DNA from: Hymenobacter negativus
GTDB lineage: Bacteria > Bacteroidota > Bacteroidia > Cytophagales > Hymenobacteraceae
Reading direction: 5' to 3'
Assembly (NCBI RefSeq): GCF_016056375.1
Contig: NZ_JAEDAE010000002.1
Location: forward strand, 124,001 to 188,000
Length of the DNA: 64,000 nucleotides
In this document: positions 27,823-37,100 of the stretch, piece after piece
How the letters are laid out: each line of letters starts with the position of its first letter
How positions within the stretch are numbered: position 1 is the first letter of the stretch
Translations under genes and position numbers: made by a program
Notes under the pieces: model-generated
Told to the model about the DNA's origin: nothing
The model's database searches: none
Seen by the model: only the letters and a program-made list of their open reading frames with translations

Positions 27823-27828
27823 AACGGT

Positions 27829-27919
27829 GTAGAGACGCATACTTGCGTCTCGTCGTCCTCGCCGTTTAAAAATCGTTTTAACTATCGTTCAACGACAAGA
27901 CGCAAGTATGCGTCTCTAC
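27829..27919. repeat. Family-2 (GTAG) REP pair between aldolase and dgoD
   Basis: Two REP units in inverted orientation. The plus unit has GTAG (27829-27832), palindrome AGACGCATACTTGCGTCT (27833-27850) and tail CGTCGTCC. The minus unit has its palindrome at 27898-27915 and GTAG at 27919-27916. The tails face each other. The pair ends 11 bases before the dgoD ATG, so it would lie in that gene's 5' leader or promoter. Confidence 0.88.
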
Positions 27920-27929
27920 ACCGTTCTTC

Positions 27930-29078
27930 ATGAAAATCACCCGCTTCGAACTCTTTCAGGTGCCGCCGCGCTGGCTGTTTCTCAAAATCGAAACCGACAC
28001 CGGCTTCGTCGGCTGGGGCGAGCCGGTGATTGAGGGCAAGGCCGCCACGGTGGCCGCCGCCGTGATTGAGCTCATGGAAAACCTCATCGGCCAAAACCCG
28101 CTCAATATCGAAGACCATTGGCAGGTGATGTACCGGGGCGGCTTCTACCGGGGCGGGCCGATTCTGATGTCGGCCATCGCGGGCATCGACCAGGCCTTGT
28201 GGGACATCAAGGGCAAGTACCACAATGCGCCGATTTACCAGCTGCAGGGCGGGCCGGTGCGCGACAAAATGCGCGTCTACTCCTGGATTGGCGGAGACCG
28301 GCCCGAGCACGTAGGCGCCGCAGCGGCCGACATGGTGGCCCGGGGCTTCAACGCCATCAAGATGAACGGCACCGATGAAATGGCCTACATCGACTCCTAC
28401 GTGAAGATTGACGCCGTGCTGGCCCGCGTGGCAGCGGTGCGAGCGGCCGGCGGGCCGGGCCTGGGCATCGGCATCGATTTCCACGGGCGGGTGCATAAGA
28501 CGATGGCCAAGGTGCTGGCCCACGAGCTGGAAACCTACCGGCCCATGTTCATCGAGGAGCCCTTGCTGCCGCAGAACAACGAGGCCCTGCGCGAAATTGC
28601 CCGGCACACCAGTATTCCCATTGCCACCGGCGAGCGCATGTTTTCGCGCTGGGATTTCAAGCAGCTGCTCATCGATGGGTACGTCGACATCATTCAGCCC
28701 GACCTTTCCCACGCCGGCGGCATCACCGAGTGCAAGAAAATCATCAGCATGGCCGAGGCGTTTGATGTGGCGGCTGCGCCGCACTGTCCGTTGGGGCCCA
28801 TTGCGCTGGCCGCTTGCCTGCAGGTAGACGCCAGCTGCCACAACGCTTTTATTCAGGAGCAGAGCCTGGGCATTCACTACAACCGGGAGAATGACCTGCT
28901 TGATTACCTGGTCGATAAATCGGTGTTCGACTACGAGGCCGGGCACTGCCGCATTCCCGGCGGGCCGGGGTTGGGCATTGAAATCAACGAAGAGTACGTG
29001 CGGCAGCGCGCCGCCATCGGGCACAACTGGCACAACCCCATCTGGCGCAATGTGGATGGCAGCGTGGCGGAGTGGTAG
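27930..29078 (+). CDS. dgoD: D-galactonate dehydratase
   Basis: A 382-residue enolase-superfamily (mandelate racemase subgroup) dehydratase. The metal ligands fall in [11 protein letters not shown] (Asp), FIEEPLLP (Glu) and [11 protein letters not shown] (Glu); the catalytic His is in [12 protein letters not shown]. The opening [21 protein letters not shown] and the end [17 protein letters not shown] match DgoD closely. It dehydrates D-galactonate to 2-keto-3-deoxygalactonate. It belongs to a plus-strand run with the aldolase, kinase and lactonase, but repeats interrupt both junctions. The REP pair lies directly in front of its ATG. Confidence 0.95.
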   Translation: MKITRFELFQVPPRWLFLKIETDTGFVGWGEPVIEGKAATVAAAVIELMENLIGQNPLNIEDHWQVMYRGGFYRGGPILMSAIAGIDQALWDIKGKYHNAPIYQLQGGPVRDKMRVYSWIGGDRPEHVGAAAADMVARGFNAIKMNGTDEMAYIDSYVKIDAVLARVAAVRAAGGPGLGIGIDFHGRVHKTMAKVLAHELETYRPMFIEEPLLPQNNEALREIARHTSIPIATGERMFSRWDFKQLLIDGYVDIIQPDLSHAGGITECKKIISMAEAFDVAAAPHCPLGPIALAACLQVDASCHNAFIQEQSLGIHYNRENDLLDYLVDKSVFDYEAGHCRIPGGPGLGIEINEEYVRQRAAIGHNWHNPIWRNVDGSVAEW

Positions 29079-29110
29079 CGGACATTAGTTAGAACGAATG
29101 CAAACGAACA

Positions 29111-29204
29111 GTCATGCTGAGCGCAGCCGAAGCATCTCTACCTCGCAACTAAATCAATCAATTCAACGAAGCGGTAGAGATGCTCCGGCTGCGTTCAGCA
29201 TGAC
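29111..29204. repeat. Family-1 inverted repeat between dgoD and dgoK
   Basis: Left arm GTCATGCTGAGCGCAGCCG and onward from 29111; right arm ending GCTGCGTTCAGCATGAC at 29204, with two mismatches. It fills most of the 161-base dgoD-dgoK gap. Confidence 0.88.
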
Positions 29205-29239
29205 GACTTGATTGAATACGCTTGCCAACAATCCCACCC

Positions 29240-30232
29240 ATGACCCCATCCACCACCTTCCTCAGCTGCGACTGGGGCACCACCGCTTTCCGCCTGCGGC
29301 TGGTGGAGCGCGAAACCCTGAAGATTCTGGCCGAGGAAAGCTCGAAGGAAGGCAACGCGGCCACGGCCGAAGCCTGGCAGCAGGCTGGCCAGCCGGCCAA
29401 GCAGCGGGTGGCGTTTTACCTGGCCGTGGTGCGGCAGCATATTCAGCAGTTGGAAGCGGCCGTCGGAACCGCGCTGGCGGGTGTGCCGGTGGTGATTTCG
29501 GGCATGGCCTCGTCTACCATTGGCATGGCGGAGCTGCCGTATAAGCCGCTTCCCTTCGCGGTGGATGGGTCGGATTTGCTTACTAAAACCATTGCCCCGA
29601 CGGCTGATTTCCCGCACCCGGTTTTGCTGATTTCGGGGGTGCAAAGCGACGATGACGTGATGCGTGGCGAGGAGGTGCAGTTGGTGGGCTGCGGCTTCGA
29701 AAACACGCCGGAGGAGCAACTGTTTCTGCACCCCGGCACCCACGCCAAGCACGTCACGGTGCAAAACGGCCAGGCCACGGCCCTGAAAACGTATATGACC
29801 GGGGAGTTTTTTGCGCTTCTGTCAACGAAGAGTATTCTGGCGGCTTCGGTGGAAGAAGGTGGGAAACTGGCCGAGGGCCGGCACCAGCAGTGGTTTGCCC
29901 AAGGGGTGCTGGAAAGCCAGCAGGCCAACCTGCTGCACAACGCGTTTCTGGTGCGTACCAACGACTTGTTCCGTAAAAACAGCAAGCCCGAAAACTACTT
30001 CTACCTGAGCGGCCTGCTCATCGGCGGCGAGTGCCACGAACTGCTGGGCCACTTGCCGGCCGGCATCGTGCTGGCCGGTGAGCCCGCGCTGGTAGAGCTA
30101 TACGGCGCGGCCCTGCGCGTGCTGGGCATTGCCCACAAGTGCCCGGTAACCACCAAAACCGCCCAGGAAGTGACCCTAAATGGCCAATGGGTCGTACTAA
30201 AGCAGCACCTTGGTACTTTGCCCACCATGTAA
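29240..30232 (+). CDS. dgoK: 2-dehydro-3-deoxygalactonokinase
   Basis: A 330-residue kinase of the DgoK family, with an ASKHA-like phosphate-1 motif at the N-terminus (LSCDWGTTAFRLRLVE), VVISGMASSTIGMAELPY, ISGVQSDDDVMRGEE and LHPGTHAKHVTV, all family landmarks. It phosphorylates 2-keto-3-deoxygalactonate for the aldolase encoded at 27193. The ATG at 29240 is preferred to the TTG at 29222. The next gene starts 10 bases after its stop, so the two are probably cotranscribed. Confidence 0.93.
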   Translation: MTPSTTFLSCDWGTTAFRLRLVERETLKILAEESSKEGNAATAEAWQQAGQPAKQRVAFYLAVVRQHIQQLEAAVGTALAGVPVVISGMASSTIGMAELPYKPLPFAVDGSDLLTKTIAPTADFPHPVLLISGVQSDDDVMRGEEVQLVGCGFENTPEEQLFLHPGTHAKHVTVQNGQATALKTYMTGEFFALLSTKSILAASVEEGGKLAEGRHQQWFAQGVLESQQANLLHNAFLVRTNDLFRKNSKPENYFYLSGLLIGGECHELLGHLPAGIVLAGEPALVELYGAALRVLGIAHKCPVTTKTAQEVTLNGQWVVLKQHLGTLPTM

Positions 30233-30242
30233 GCCAACCGTC

Positions 30243-31115
30243 ATGCAGGCCGAATCCATCCTTCACGCGCAGGCATCTTTGGGCGAGGGCGCCCTCTGGA
30301 ACCCGGAAACGGCCGAGCTGTACTGGGTCGACATCGAGGGCCGGGCACTGCACGTGTTCGACCCCGCCACGGGGCACGACCGCTGCTACCCGGTGGGCAA
30401 GCGCATTGGCACGGTGGTGCCCCGGCGTGGCGGTCGCGCCCTGGTGGCGCTGCAAACCGGCATCCACGAAATCGACCTGACTACCGGCCTGCTCACCCGC
30501 CTGGCCGACCCCGTGACCGACCAGTACCTGCGCTTCAACGATGGCAAGTGCGACCCGGCGGGCCGCTTTTGGGTAGGCACTTTTGACCTGATGCTGCGCC
30601 CCCACGCCGGCACCCTCTATCGCTTCGACCCCGACGGGAGCACCCACGTCATGCTGCGCCGCATCACCAATTCCAACGGCATCGCGTGGTCGCTGGACCA
30701 GCGCACGATGTACTACATCGACACGCCCACGCTCGTGGTGCAGGCCTTCGACTACGACAACGCCACGGGCCACATCGCCAACCCGCGCGTCATCATCCGC
30801 ATTCCGGAAGGCAGCGGCGGACCCGACGGCATGACCATCGACGCCGAGGGCCGCCTGTGGGTGGCGCTGTGGGGGGCCGGGCGCGTGCATTGCTACGACC
30901 CCGCCACGGGCGCATTGCAGCAGGTTATTACCGTGCCCGCGCCGTTCACTTCGTCGTGTGCATTCGGCGGGCCGGGACTCGAAACCCTGTTCATCACCAC
31001 CGCCCGGGGCGGCCTCTCGCCGCAACAACTAGCTGAATTCCCGCTCAGTGGCGACGTGTTTGCGGTGCGCCCGGGCGTGGCAGGTGTGCCGGCGTGCTTT
31101 TTTGGCAAGTTGTAG
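30243..31115 (+). CDS. SMP-30/gluconolactonase-family sugar lactonase
   Basis: A 290-residue six-bladed propeller lactonase. The metal-binding residues sit in SLGEGALW (Glu), TNSNGIAWS (Asn) and GPDGMTIDAEG (Asp). In this operon it most likely opens galactono-lactone to galactonate ahead of DgoD. The start is the ATG at 30243, 10 bases after the dgoK stop. An upstream in-frame ATG at 30210 overlaps dgoK and adds 11 residues. Its stop lies inside a palindrome shared with the convergent pbpC gene. Confidence 0.9.
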   Translation: MQAESILHAQASLGEGALWNPETAELYWVDIEGRALHVFDPATGHDRCYPVGKRIGTVVPRRGGRALVALQTGIHEIDLTTGLLTRLADPVTDQYLRFNDGKCDPAGRFWVGTFDLMLRPHAGTLYRFDPDGSTHVMLRRITNSNGIAWSLDQRTMYYIDTPTLVVQAFDYDNATGHIANPRVIIRIPEGSGGPDGMTIDAEGRLWVALWGAGRVHCYDPATGALQQVITVPAPFTSSCAFGGPGLETLFITTARGGLSPQQLAEFPLSGDVFAVRPGVAGVPACFFGKL

Positions 31116-31140
31116 CGCAGACTAAAAGCCCGCGCTACAA
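31110..31140. terminator. Palindrome spanning both convergent stop codons
   Basis: TTGTAGCGC (31110-31118) is mirrored exactly by GCGCTACAA (31132-31140) around 13 bases. The lactonase stop lies in the left arm and the pbpC stop in the right arm, so the 19-base intergenic gap is a single hairpin. There is no U run, so terminator strength is uncertain. Confidence 0.45.
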
Positions 31141-33522
31141 CTCCTGTACCTGCAACCGGATGTCCACGTTGCGGCCGTGGTCGTCGGCGCAGGAGATTTT
31201 GACCGGGCCGCTGGGCGGGCGGAAAAACACCCGCTCGGTGGCCGAGGCGGCCCGCAAAAACCGGTCGTTCACGTACCAGAATACCTGGCGTACTTCGCTA
31301 CCCGCCGCGCAGCTAAGCAACATTTGCTGTTTTTCCTTGCGGTCGAGCACGTATTCGGCGTGGTCGAGCGGAGAGGTGATGGCCAGGGACGCGCCCGCGC
31401 CGCCGTCGGTATTGCGCACCAGACTGCAGGCGGGATTGTGTTGGGGGAGGCGCGTGCTGGGCAAGCCCTGCGCTTCGCGAAAAGCCAGCACTTCGGGCAG
31501 TGGGTTGGGGAAAAGCTGGCGCCGGAAACCCGCCGCGGGCACGCAGGCGCGGCAGTAGGCCATCGTGCTATCGGCCGATACGAGAGCTTCTTTCTGGTGC
31601 TCGCAGTGGCGCGCCGACGACGTGCCGGGCAGGTAGTAGTCGATGAGCTGGTTGGGACAGTGCTCGCCGGGCACAAGGCCGGTTTCGGCGCATACCAGCC
31701 GGAAATCGAGGGTGGCGGGCGGCACGGCCCAGCGGTTGGGCGAATTGTAGGCCAGGGTATTAAATAGGTCGAAGAGTAGGGGCGAGGCCACGTCGGCCCC
31801 GGTGAGGGCCGGGCTGCCCTGCCCGCTGAAGTTGCCCACCCACACGCCGATGGTGTAGTCTTGGTTGTAGCCGATGCTCCAGGCGTCGCGGCGGCCGTAG
31901 CTGGTACCGGTTTTCCAGGCGATTTTGGGGAGGTGGCGGCTGTTCTGGTAGCCCATGGGCAGGTCGGGCCGGGTGCGCTGGGCCAGGATGTCGGTGATGA
32001 GGAAGGCGGCGGCGGGGGAAACGAGCAGGGCTGAGAGGCGCGATTTGGGGGTTGGGGTTTTCTTCTCAACTAGTGCGGTGTTGCGTAAGGGCTTATAATT
32101 GCCGCCGTCAGCCAGCGCGGCGTACAGGCCCGTCAGCTCCTCCAGCGACGCGCCGCAGCCCCCCAGAATGGTGCTTAAACCCAGGCGCGGAGCGGCTTTA
32201 GCCACGCTTTTGAAGCCGGCATCGCGCAGCTTATCGGTGAAAACCGGCACGCCTACATCTGCCAGCACGCGCACGGCCGGGATGTTGAGCGAGTAAGTCA
32301 GAGCGCGTTCCACCGTCACCTCGCCGGCACAGCTTTTATCGAAGTTCTCGGGCCGGAAGCCGCTGAAATTGGTGGGCACGTCGGGCAGCTTCAGCTTGGG
32401 TGTGATGATGCCTTTGTCTACGGCTAGCGCGTAGAGAAACGGCTTGAGTGTGCTGCCCGGCGAACGGATGGCGCGCACCCCGTCGACCTGCCCGCTGCCG
32501 GCTGCATCCTGAAAATCAGCGGAGCCCACATAAGCCTCCACCGCGCGGGTGCGATTGTTCACGACCAGCACGGCGGCCTGCGAAATGCCCAGCTCATGCA
32601 GGCGGCGCACGTAGTTTTTAGTCAAATCCTCGGCCTTGACCTGCGGGGCGCGGCGGAGCGTGGAATGGATGATGGGCTGCCCCGGAAACCGCGAAACCAG
32701 CCGCCGCGCCAGGTGCGGGGCCAGCGTGGGGGCGGCGTGGCGCTGTGCATCCAGCGGCTCGTTGATGGCGTCTTCAATATCCTGGTCCGGAAACAGGTGC
32801 TGCTGCTGAAACTGCCGCAGCCAGCGGTTGCGCTCAGTCAGAATCCGCTCGTTGTTCTTGCCCAGCACCAGCACGCGCGGCTGGTTCGGGATGATGGCCA
32901 GCGTCACGGTCTGGGCCAGGGAGAGGTAGTCGGGCGGCTGCTGAAAGTAGAGCAGCGCGGCCGATTTCACGCCTTCGATGTTGCTGCCGTAGGGCACCAG
33001 GTTCAGGTAGAGCTGCAGGATTTCTGGCTTGCTGTAGTGGGCTTCCAACTGCACGGCGCGCAGCATTTCGAGCAGCTTATTGCCGAAGGTGCGCTCCTTG
33101 GGCTCCAGCAGCCGGGCCACCTGCATGGTGATAGTGCTGGCCCCGGTGGTGCGGCCGTTTCGGAAAATATTCCGCCCTGCCGCCTGCACTATTGCTATTG
33201 GGTTCACGCCGAAATGGTAGCGGAAATATCGGTCCTCCTTGTTGATAATGGCTTGCTGCAAGGCCGGCGTTATTTCCGATAATTTGGTCTTCATTCGCCA
33301 CTTCTGGGTGGGGTTCAGGAAGGCGTGGAGGACGGAGCCGTCGGCGGCCAGCACGATGGGGGAATAGCGCGGCGCGGGCGGGAGGGGGAAAAGACAGTCG
33401 AGGGCGAAGGCCAACACAGGCAACACTAGAACGGGGTAGAGACGCAATATTTTGCGTCTCGTCGTTGAACGAAGCCTTTGCACAGCCGACCCCACGTCGT
33501 TACCGGAAGAGGCCAAGCTCAT
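31135..33522 (-). CDS. pbpC: Penicillin-binding protein 1C (peptidoglycan glycosyltransferase/transpeptidase)
   Basis: A bifunctional class A PBP of about 795 residues. It has one N-terminal membrane helix (PVLVLPVLAFALDCLF), a GT51 domain (EDRYFRYHFGVNPIAI, GASTITMQVARLL), a transpeptidase domain with SxxK in GSTLKPF, SLN and KTGT, and a C-terminal PBP1C-specific domain. The ATG at 33522 lies inside the 3' end of the RAYT gene. The REP at 33436-33470 is translated as part of the cytoplasmic N-tail (STTRRKILRLY) just before the membrane helix. A TTG or GTG inside or just after the REP is an alternative start. In E. coli pbpC adjoins the A2M gene yfhM; here the RAYT element separates them. Confidence 0.9.
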   Translation of the reverse strand: MSLASSGNDVGSAVQRLRSTTRRKILRLYPVLVLPVLAFALDCLFPLPPAPRYSPIVLAADGSVLHAFLNPTQKWRMKTKLSEITPALQQAIINKEDRYFRYHFGVNPIAIVQAAGRNIFRNGRTTGASTITMQVARLLEPKERTFGNKLLEMLRAVQLEAHYSKPEILQLYLNLVPYGSNIEGVKSAALLYFQQPPDYLSLAQTVTLAIIPNQPRVLVLGKNNERILTERNRWLRQFQQQHLFPDQDIEDAINEPLDAQRHAAPTLAPHLARRLVSRFPGQPIIHSTLRRAPQVKAEDLTKNYVRRLHELGISQAAVLVVNNRTRAVEAYVGSADFQDAAGSGQVDGVRAIRSPGSTLKPFLYALAVDKGIITPKLKLPDVPTNFSGFRPENFDKSCAGEVTVERALTYSLNIPAVRVLADVGVPVFTDKLRDAGFKSVAKAAPRLGLSTILGGCGASLEELTGLYAALADGGNYKPLRNTALVEKKTPTPKSRLSALLVSPAAAFLITDILAQRTRPDLPMGYQNSRHLPKIAWKTGTSYGRRDAWSIGYNQDYTIGVWVGNFSGQGSPALTGADVASPLLFDLFNTLAYNSPNRWAVPPATLDFRLVCAETGLVPGEHCPNQLIDYYLPGTSSARHCEHQKEALVSADSTMAYCRACVPAAGFRRQLFPNPLPEVLAFREAQGLPSTRLPQHNPACSLVRNTDGGAGASLAITSPLDHAEYVLDRKEKQQMLLSCAAGSEVRQVFWYVNDRFLRAASATERVFFRPPSGPVKISCADDHGRNVDIRLQVQEL
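33436..33470 (+). repeat. Family-2 (GTAG) REP, single unit inside the pbpC 5' end
   Basis: GTAG (33436-33439), a palindrome with AGACGC/GCGTCT arms around AATATTTT (33440-33459), and the tail CGTCGTTGAAC. It lies downstream of the RAYT stop, identical through the palindrome and tail start to the copy at 34065, so the transposase gene is bracketed by matching REPs. Confidence 0.92.
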
Positions 33523-34057
33523 GCTGCTGCTCAGTCTCCCACCGATTGGGATTGCCCTGAATGTAGTCGCGAATTTTTTCCAACTCCAGCTCATTGCGGA
33601 TAATCCGGTCGTAGTAACGCGGTTGCCAATTAAAATTAATTTCTTGTCGCGTAGCCCAGGCTTTTACACCCACTTTGAAGCCGCGAACAATGGAAGCTAG
33701 ATTGTTGGATTGCGGTCCAAATTGGGTTTTTGGTCGCTCCGCGTAATCAGCCGGTCGGTTGATGAAAAGAATGCCATGAACATGGTCGGGCATCACTACA
33801 AATGCATCCGGCTCGACGAAAGGGAAGTGCTGCGGGATTTCCCGCCAGCAATTCCAAGTCTGTACGGCCAATTCGTTGCCAATTAGATAAGCGTCGGTTA
33901 ATGCATCGGTAGCAGGATGAATTTCGCCGAAAGAATACTCACGGTTTTTGGTGCAAATGGTGATAAAATAGCCGCCCGCCTGGCTATAGTCGTAGCCCGC
34001 CCGGCGAGCAGAATCGATGCGGTATTTATCATTGTAAAGACCATTGGTGTCTTTCAT
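33500..34057 (-). mobile_element. REP-associated tyrosine transposase (RAYT, Y1/HUH family)
   Basis: A 185-residue IS200-like Y1 transposase of the RAYT class. The HUH motif is HVH in MPDHVHGIL (H92, H94) and the nucleophile candidate is Y165 in YIQGNP. The conserved N-terminal YFITICTKNREY and the PRYYDRIIRNELELEKIRDYI block are typical of RAYTs. The start is placed at 34057, because the longer frame to 34117 translates the neighbouring REP. It lies between REPs at 33436 and 34065-34186, each with the GTAG foot that RAYTs recognise. It probably cuts and spreads those REPs and appears intact. Confidence 0.92.
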
Positions 34058-34064
34058 GGCGGGG

Positions 34065-34186
34065 GTAGAGACGCAATATTTTGCGTCTCGTCGTTGCTTG
34101 TCCTGGTTTGTACACATGGTTACGTGCGATTCCGCTTGTTCAACGCGAGCCGTTCAACGACGAGACGCAAAATATTGCGTCTCTAC
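34065..34186. repeat. Family-2 (GTAG) REP pair between RAYT and the A2M gene
   Basis: Plus unit: GTAG 34065-34068, palindrome 34069-34088, tail CGTCGTTG. Minus unit: tail from 34152, palindrome 34163-34182, GTAG read at 34186-34183. The minus-unit TAG (34185-34183) is in frame as the stop codon of the alpha-2-macroglobulin gene. About 55 bases separate the units. Confidence 0.92.
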
Positions 34187-37100
34187 CGCACCCGCACCAC
34201 GCCCGCGCCATTGTAGCTGTGATACTCCGCATTATACATCGCATCCGCATTCACCGGCCCCAGCTTAAATGTGCCTTTGCTTACGGCGCGGCACAGATAG
34301 TAAAAATGCTTCGGGGTGCCCGTGGCGGTGGTAAACATATTAATCCGGTCATCCCGCACGTCCAGGTAATCGGGCGTGCTGGCGTCCTTCGCCCAGGCTA
34401 GCTCGCGCAATGCGCCGATGCGGGGGTTCTCGATTTCCAGGCCCGCCGGCAGCAAATCCGTAATTGCGACGTTCTTAATTTCGCCGGCCGCGTCTCCCGA
34501 TTCAATAGAAATTTTCACCACTACCAAGTCGTTCTGGCGGAAGGTGGGGGCGCCCAGCGGCGCGCCGTCGCGGGTGAGGAACTGGCGGCGCACTTTCAGG
34601 AAGGAATCTTCCTCGCGCACCTGGCCGCTGGCCGAGATGCCCTCGGTTTCCCAGAAGTAGTAGAGGCTGCCTTTGCCGGCGGTGCGGATGCTCACGTTGC
34701 GGTTGGCCACGTTGCGCAGCGTCAGGTCTTTGCCGTCGAAGTTTCCTGCTGGTTTGCCGTCGATGGTGAGGGTGGCGGTGGCGGTGCTCTTGACGTTTTG
34801 GCGGGCTATTTTGCCGAAGGCCAGCAGGGCAAACACGCTTTCCTGGGTGCTAAGCCAGGGCGCCTGCTTCATCTGGCGGCTGAGCTGGCGGGCGATGCCG
34901 GGGATTTGCGGGTTGTTGGGGTCGGTGCTGACGAGGACGTTGAGGATGAGGCCTTCGTCGCGGATGGGGGAGTAGAACGAGCCGTCGAGGGCGCGGCGCG
35001 CCGCGCGCTCGCCGCCGAACTTAGTGGGCAGCAACTCGCGGAAGGCGCGCTGGTTGCCGAGCAGGCTCTGGGTGCAGGCGAGGAGGAACTTGGAGTCTTC
35101 GGCCAGCAGGGGGCGGTTGGCGCGGTAGTAGTTCATGGCCACGGGGTCTTGGCGGCCGGCCAGGGCGAGGACGTAGAGCGAGTAGGCGATTTCCTTGCTG
35201 GCGATGGTGCGCTGGCGGGCAATGTTGCTGACGTCGAAGTACTGGTAAGGCTCGGTTTCGCGCTTTTTGAGGCGGAAGGCCAGGTATTTCAGCACCTTGT
35301 CGAGCACGGACTTATTCACCGCGAAGCCGGCCTGCTGGGCTTCCTGCAGGAAATGGGCGGCGTAGGCGGTGGCCCACCAGTTGTCGTAGTCGCCGCCCGG
35401 CCAGTAGCTCAGGCTGCCGTTGTAGAGCTGCATGCTCTCAATCTTGCGGATGGCTTCCTGCACGTGGTAGTTCGGGTTGTAGCGCTGGGCTTTCGGGCCG
35501 GCGCCGGATTTCTGCTGCAGGGTGGCCGCCAAATCGGCGTAGTACAGCTGCGGGAAAGCGGCCGACACGGTTTGTTCAAGGCAGCCGTAGGGGTATTGCA
35601 GCAAGTAGCGCAAATCCTTGCTGAACTCCGTGAGCGGCGAGCGGCTCACCACCAGCCGGCTGGTCAGCGAGGAGGGCAGGAAATCGGTTTTCAGGTTGAG
35701 CGGGAGCGTGGCCCCGCCGGCCACTACGCCGCTGCCGGTGCGCTTTTCGAGCGAGGCGGCGGGGCGCACGGGTAGGTCGATAATCTCCGTGAATTTCTCG
35801 CCCATGGCAGTTACAGAGGTAACGAGGCGGCTTTCGCCAATGCCGGCCGGAGCCAGCACCTGGAACATCACCCGCCGCTCGGCGTTGGGCGGCAGCGTGA
35901 TGTTTTGCGAAGCCGCACCCAGCAACCGAAGCTGCCCGGAAACGGCCAATCCAGCCACGCCAGTCGTGTTTTTGCTCGTCGTATTGGTAAGTGTTACCGG
36001 TACATCAATCGTGTCGCCCGGGCTCATGAACCGCGGCAGCGCCGTCGAAATCACCACCGGGTCGGCCACTTTCATCGTGGCTTCGGCCGAGCCGAAGGCG
36101 TCGTCTTTGTAGGCCACGGCCATAATGCGCAGCGCCCCGCTAAATTGCGGCACGCGCACCCGGTAGCGCACTTTGCCGTCGCCGTCGGCGGTAAGCACGC
36201 CGCTCCACTTCGACACCAGTTTCACGCGGCGGTTGGGTACGGGGTTGGTGCGGCGGCGCATGTCGGCCGCGTCGCCGCCGCTGCTGCTGGTACCCAATTC
36301 GGGCAGCAGGAAGGGATACACGTCGAAGGCCGATACTTCGAGGGCTCGCTTCTGGTAGAAGTAGGCGTGCGGGTCGGGCGTCTGGTAGTTTTTAAGCTGG
36401 AGAATGCCCTCGTCCACCACGGCCAGGGTGAGCTGGGCGCGGGGCGCGGTCGTGACTTCCACGGTTTGCCAGGTCTGGGAGCGGCTGGCGGCGGGCGCGG
36501 CAATGGCCACGGCGAGGCGCGAATCGGCTTTCTCGACGGTGAGCGGCAGGAAGCCGCGGGCCACGGTGAGGGGCAGGCGGTCCTGGGCGGTGTGGGCGCG
36601 CACTGCCGTGGCCGTCACGTACACGTTGGGCACGTGCTCGGCCTTGATGGGAATTTTGACCTCGGCCGCCTTGCCGTCGGTGCTCACGTAGAAATGGTCG
36701 AGCACGTTGGCCCGCTCCACCGTCACCAGAATGCGGCCGGCGAAGGGCGATTTCAGCAGCAGGTTGGCCTTTTCGCCGGGTTCGTACTTGGGCTTGTCGG
36801 CCTCAATGGTCACCTCGCCCTCGTTGTTCACCTCGAAGGAATTGGCCTGCGTATCGCCGTAGCCATAGGCGTAAAACTGCTGCGTGACGTAGCTCGTGGC
36901 GCCCGGCCGGCTGATGCGTACCTCGTATTCGCCCGAGTAAACCGGCGTGAAGCTGAAGCTGGTTTCGGCCCCCACGGTGCGGCTTTGGCTCAAAATGGTT
37001 TGGTCGCGCTGCTGCGAATTGTACACGTAGCGGCCGCCCTGGCGCTCCAGCACGGTTTCCCAGAGCTTGCGCACCACCTTGATTTCGGCCGGGGCCGAGG

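Noticed and set aside
33500..34117. Longer RAYT start at 34117
   Set aside because: The additional N-terminal residues are translation of the REP hairpin (RRDAKYCVST), so the ATG at 34057 is the likelier start.
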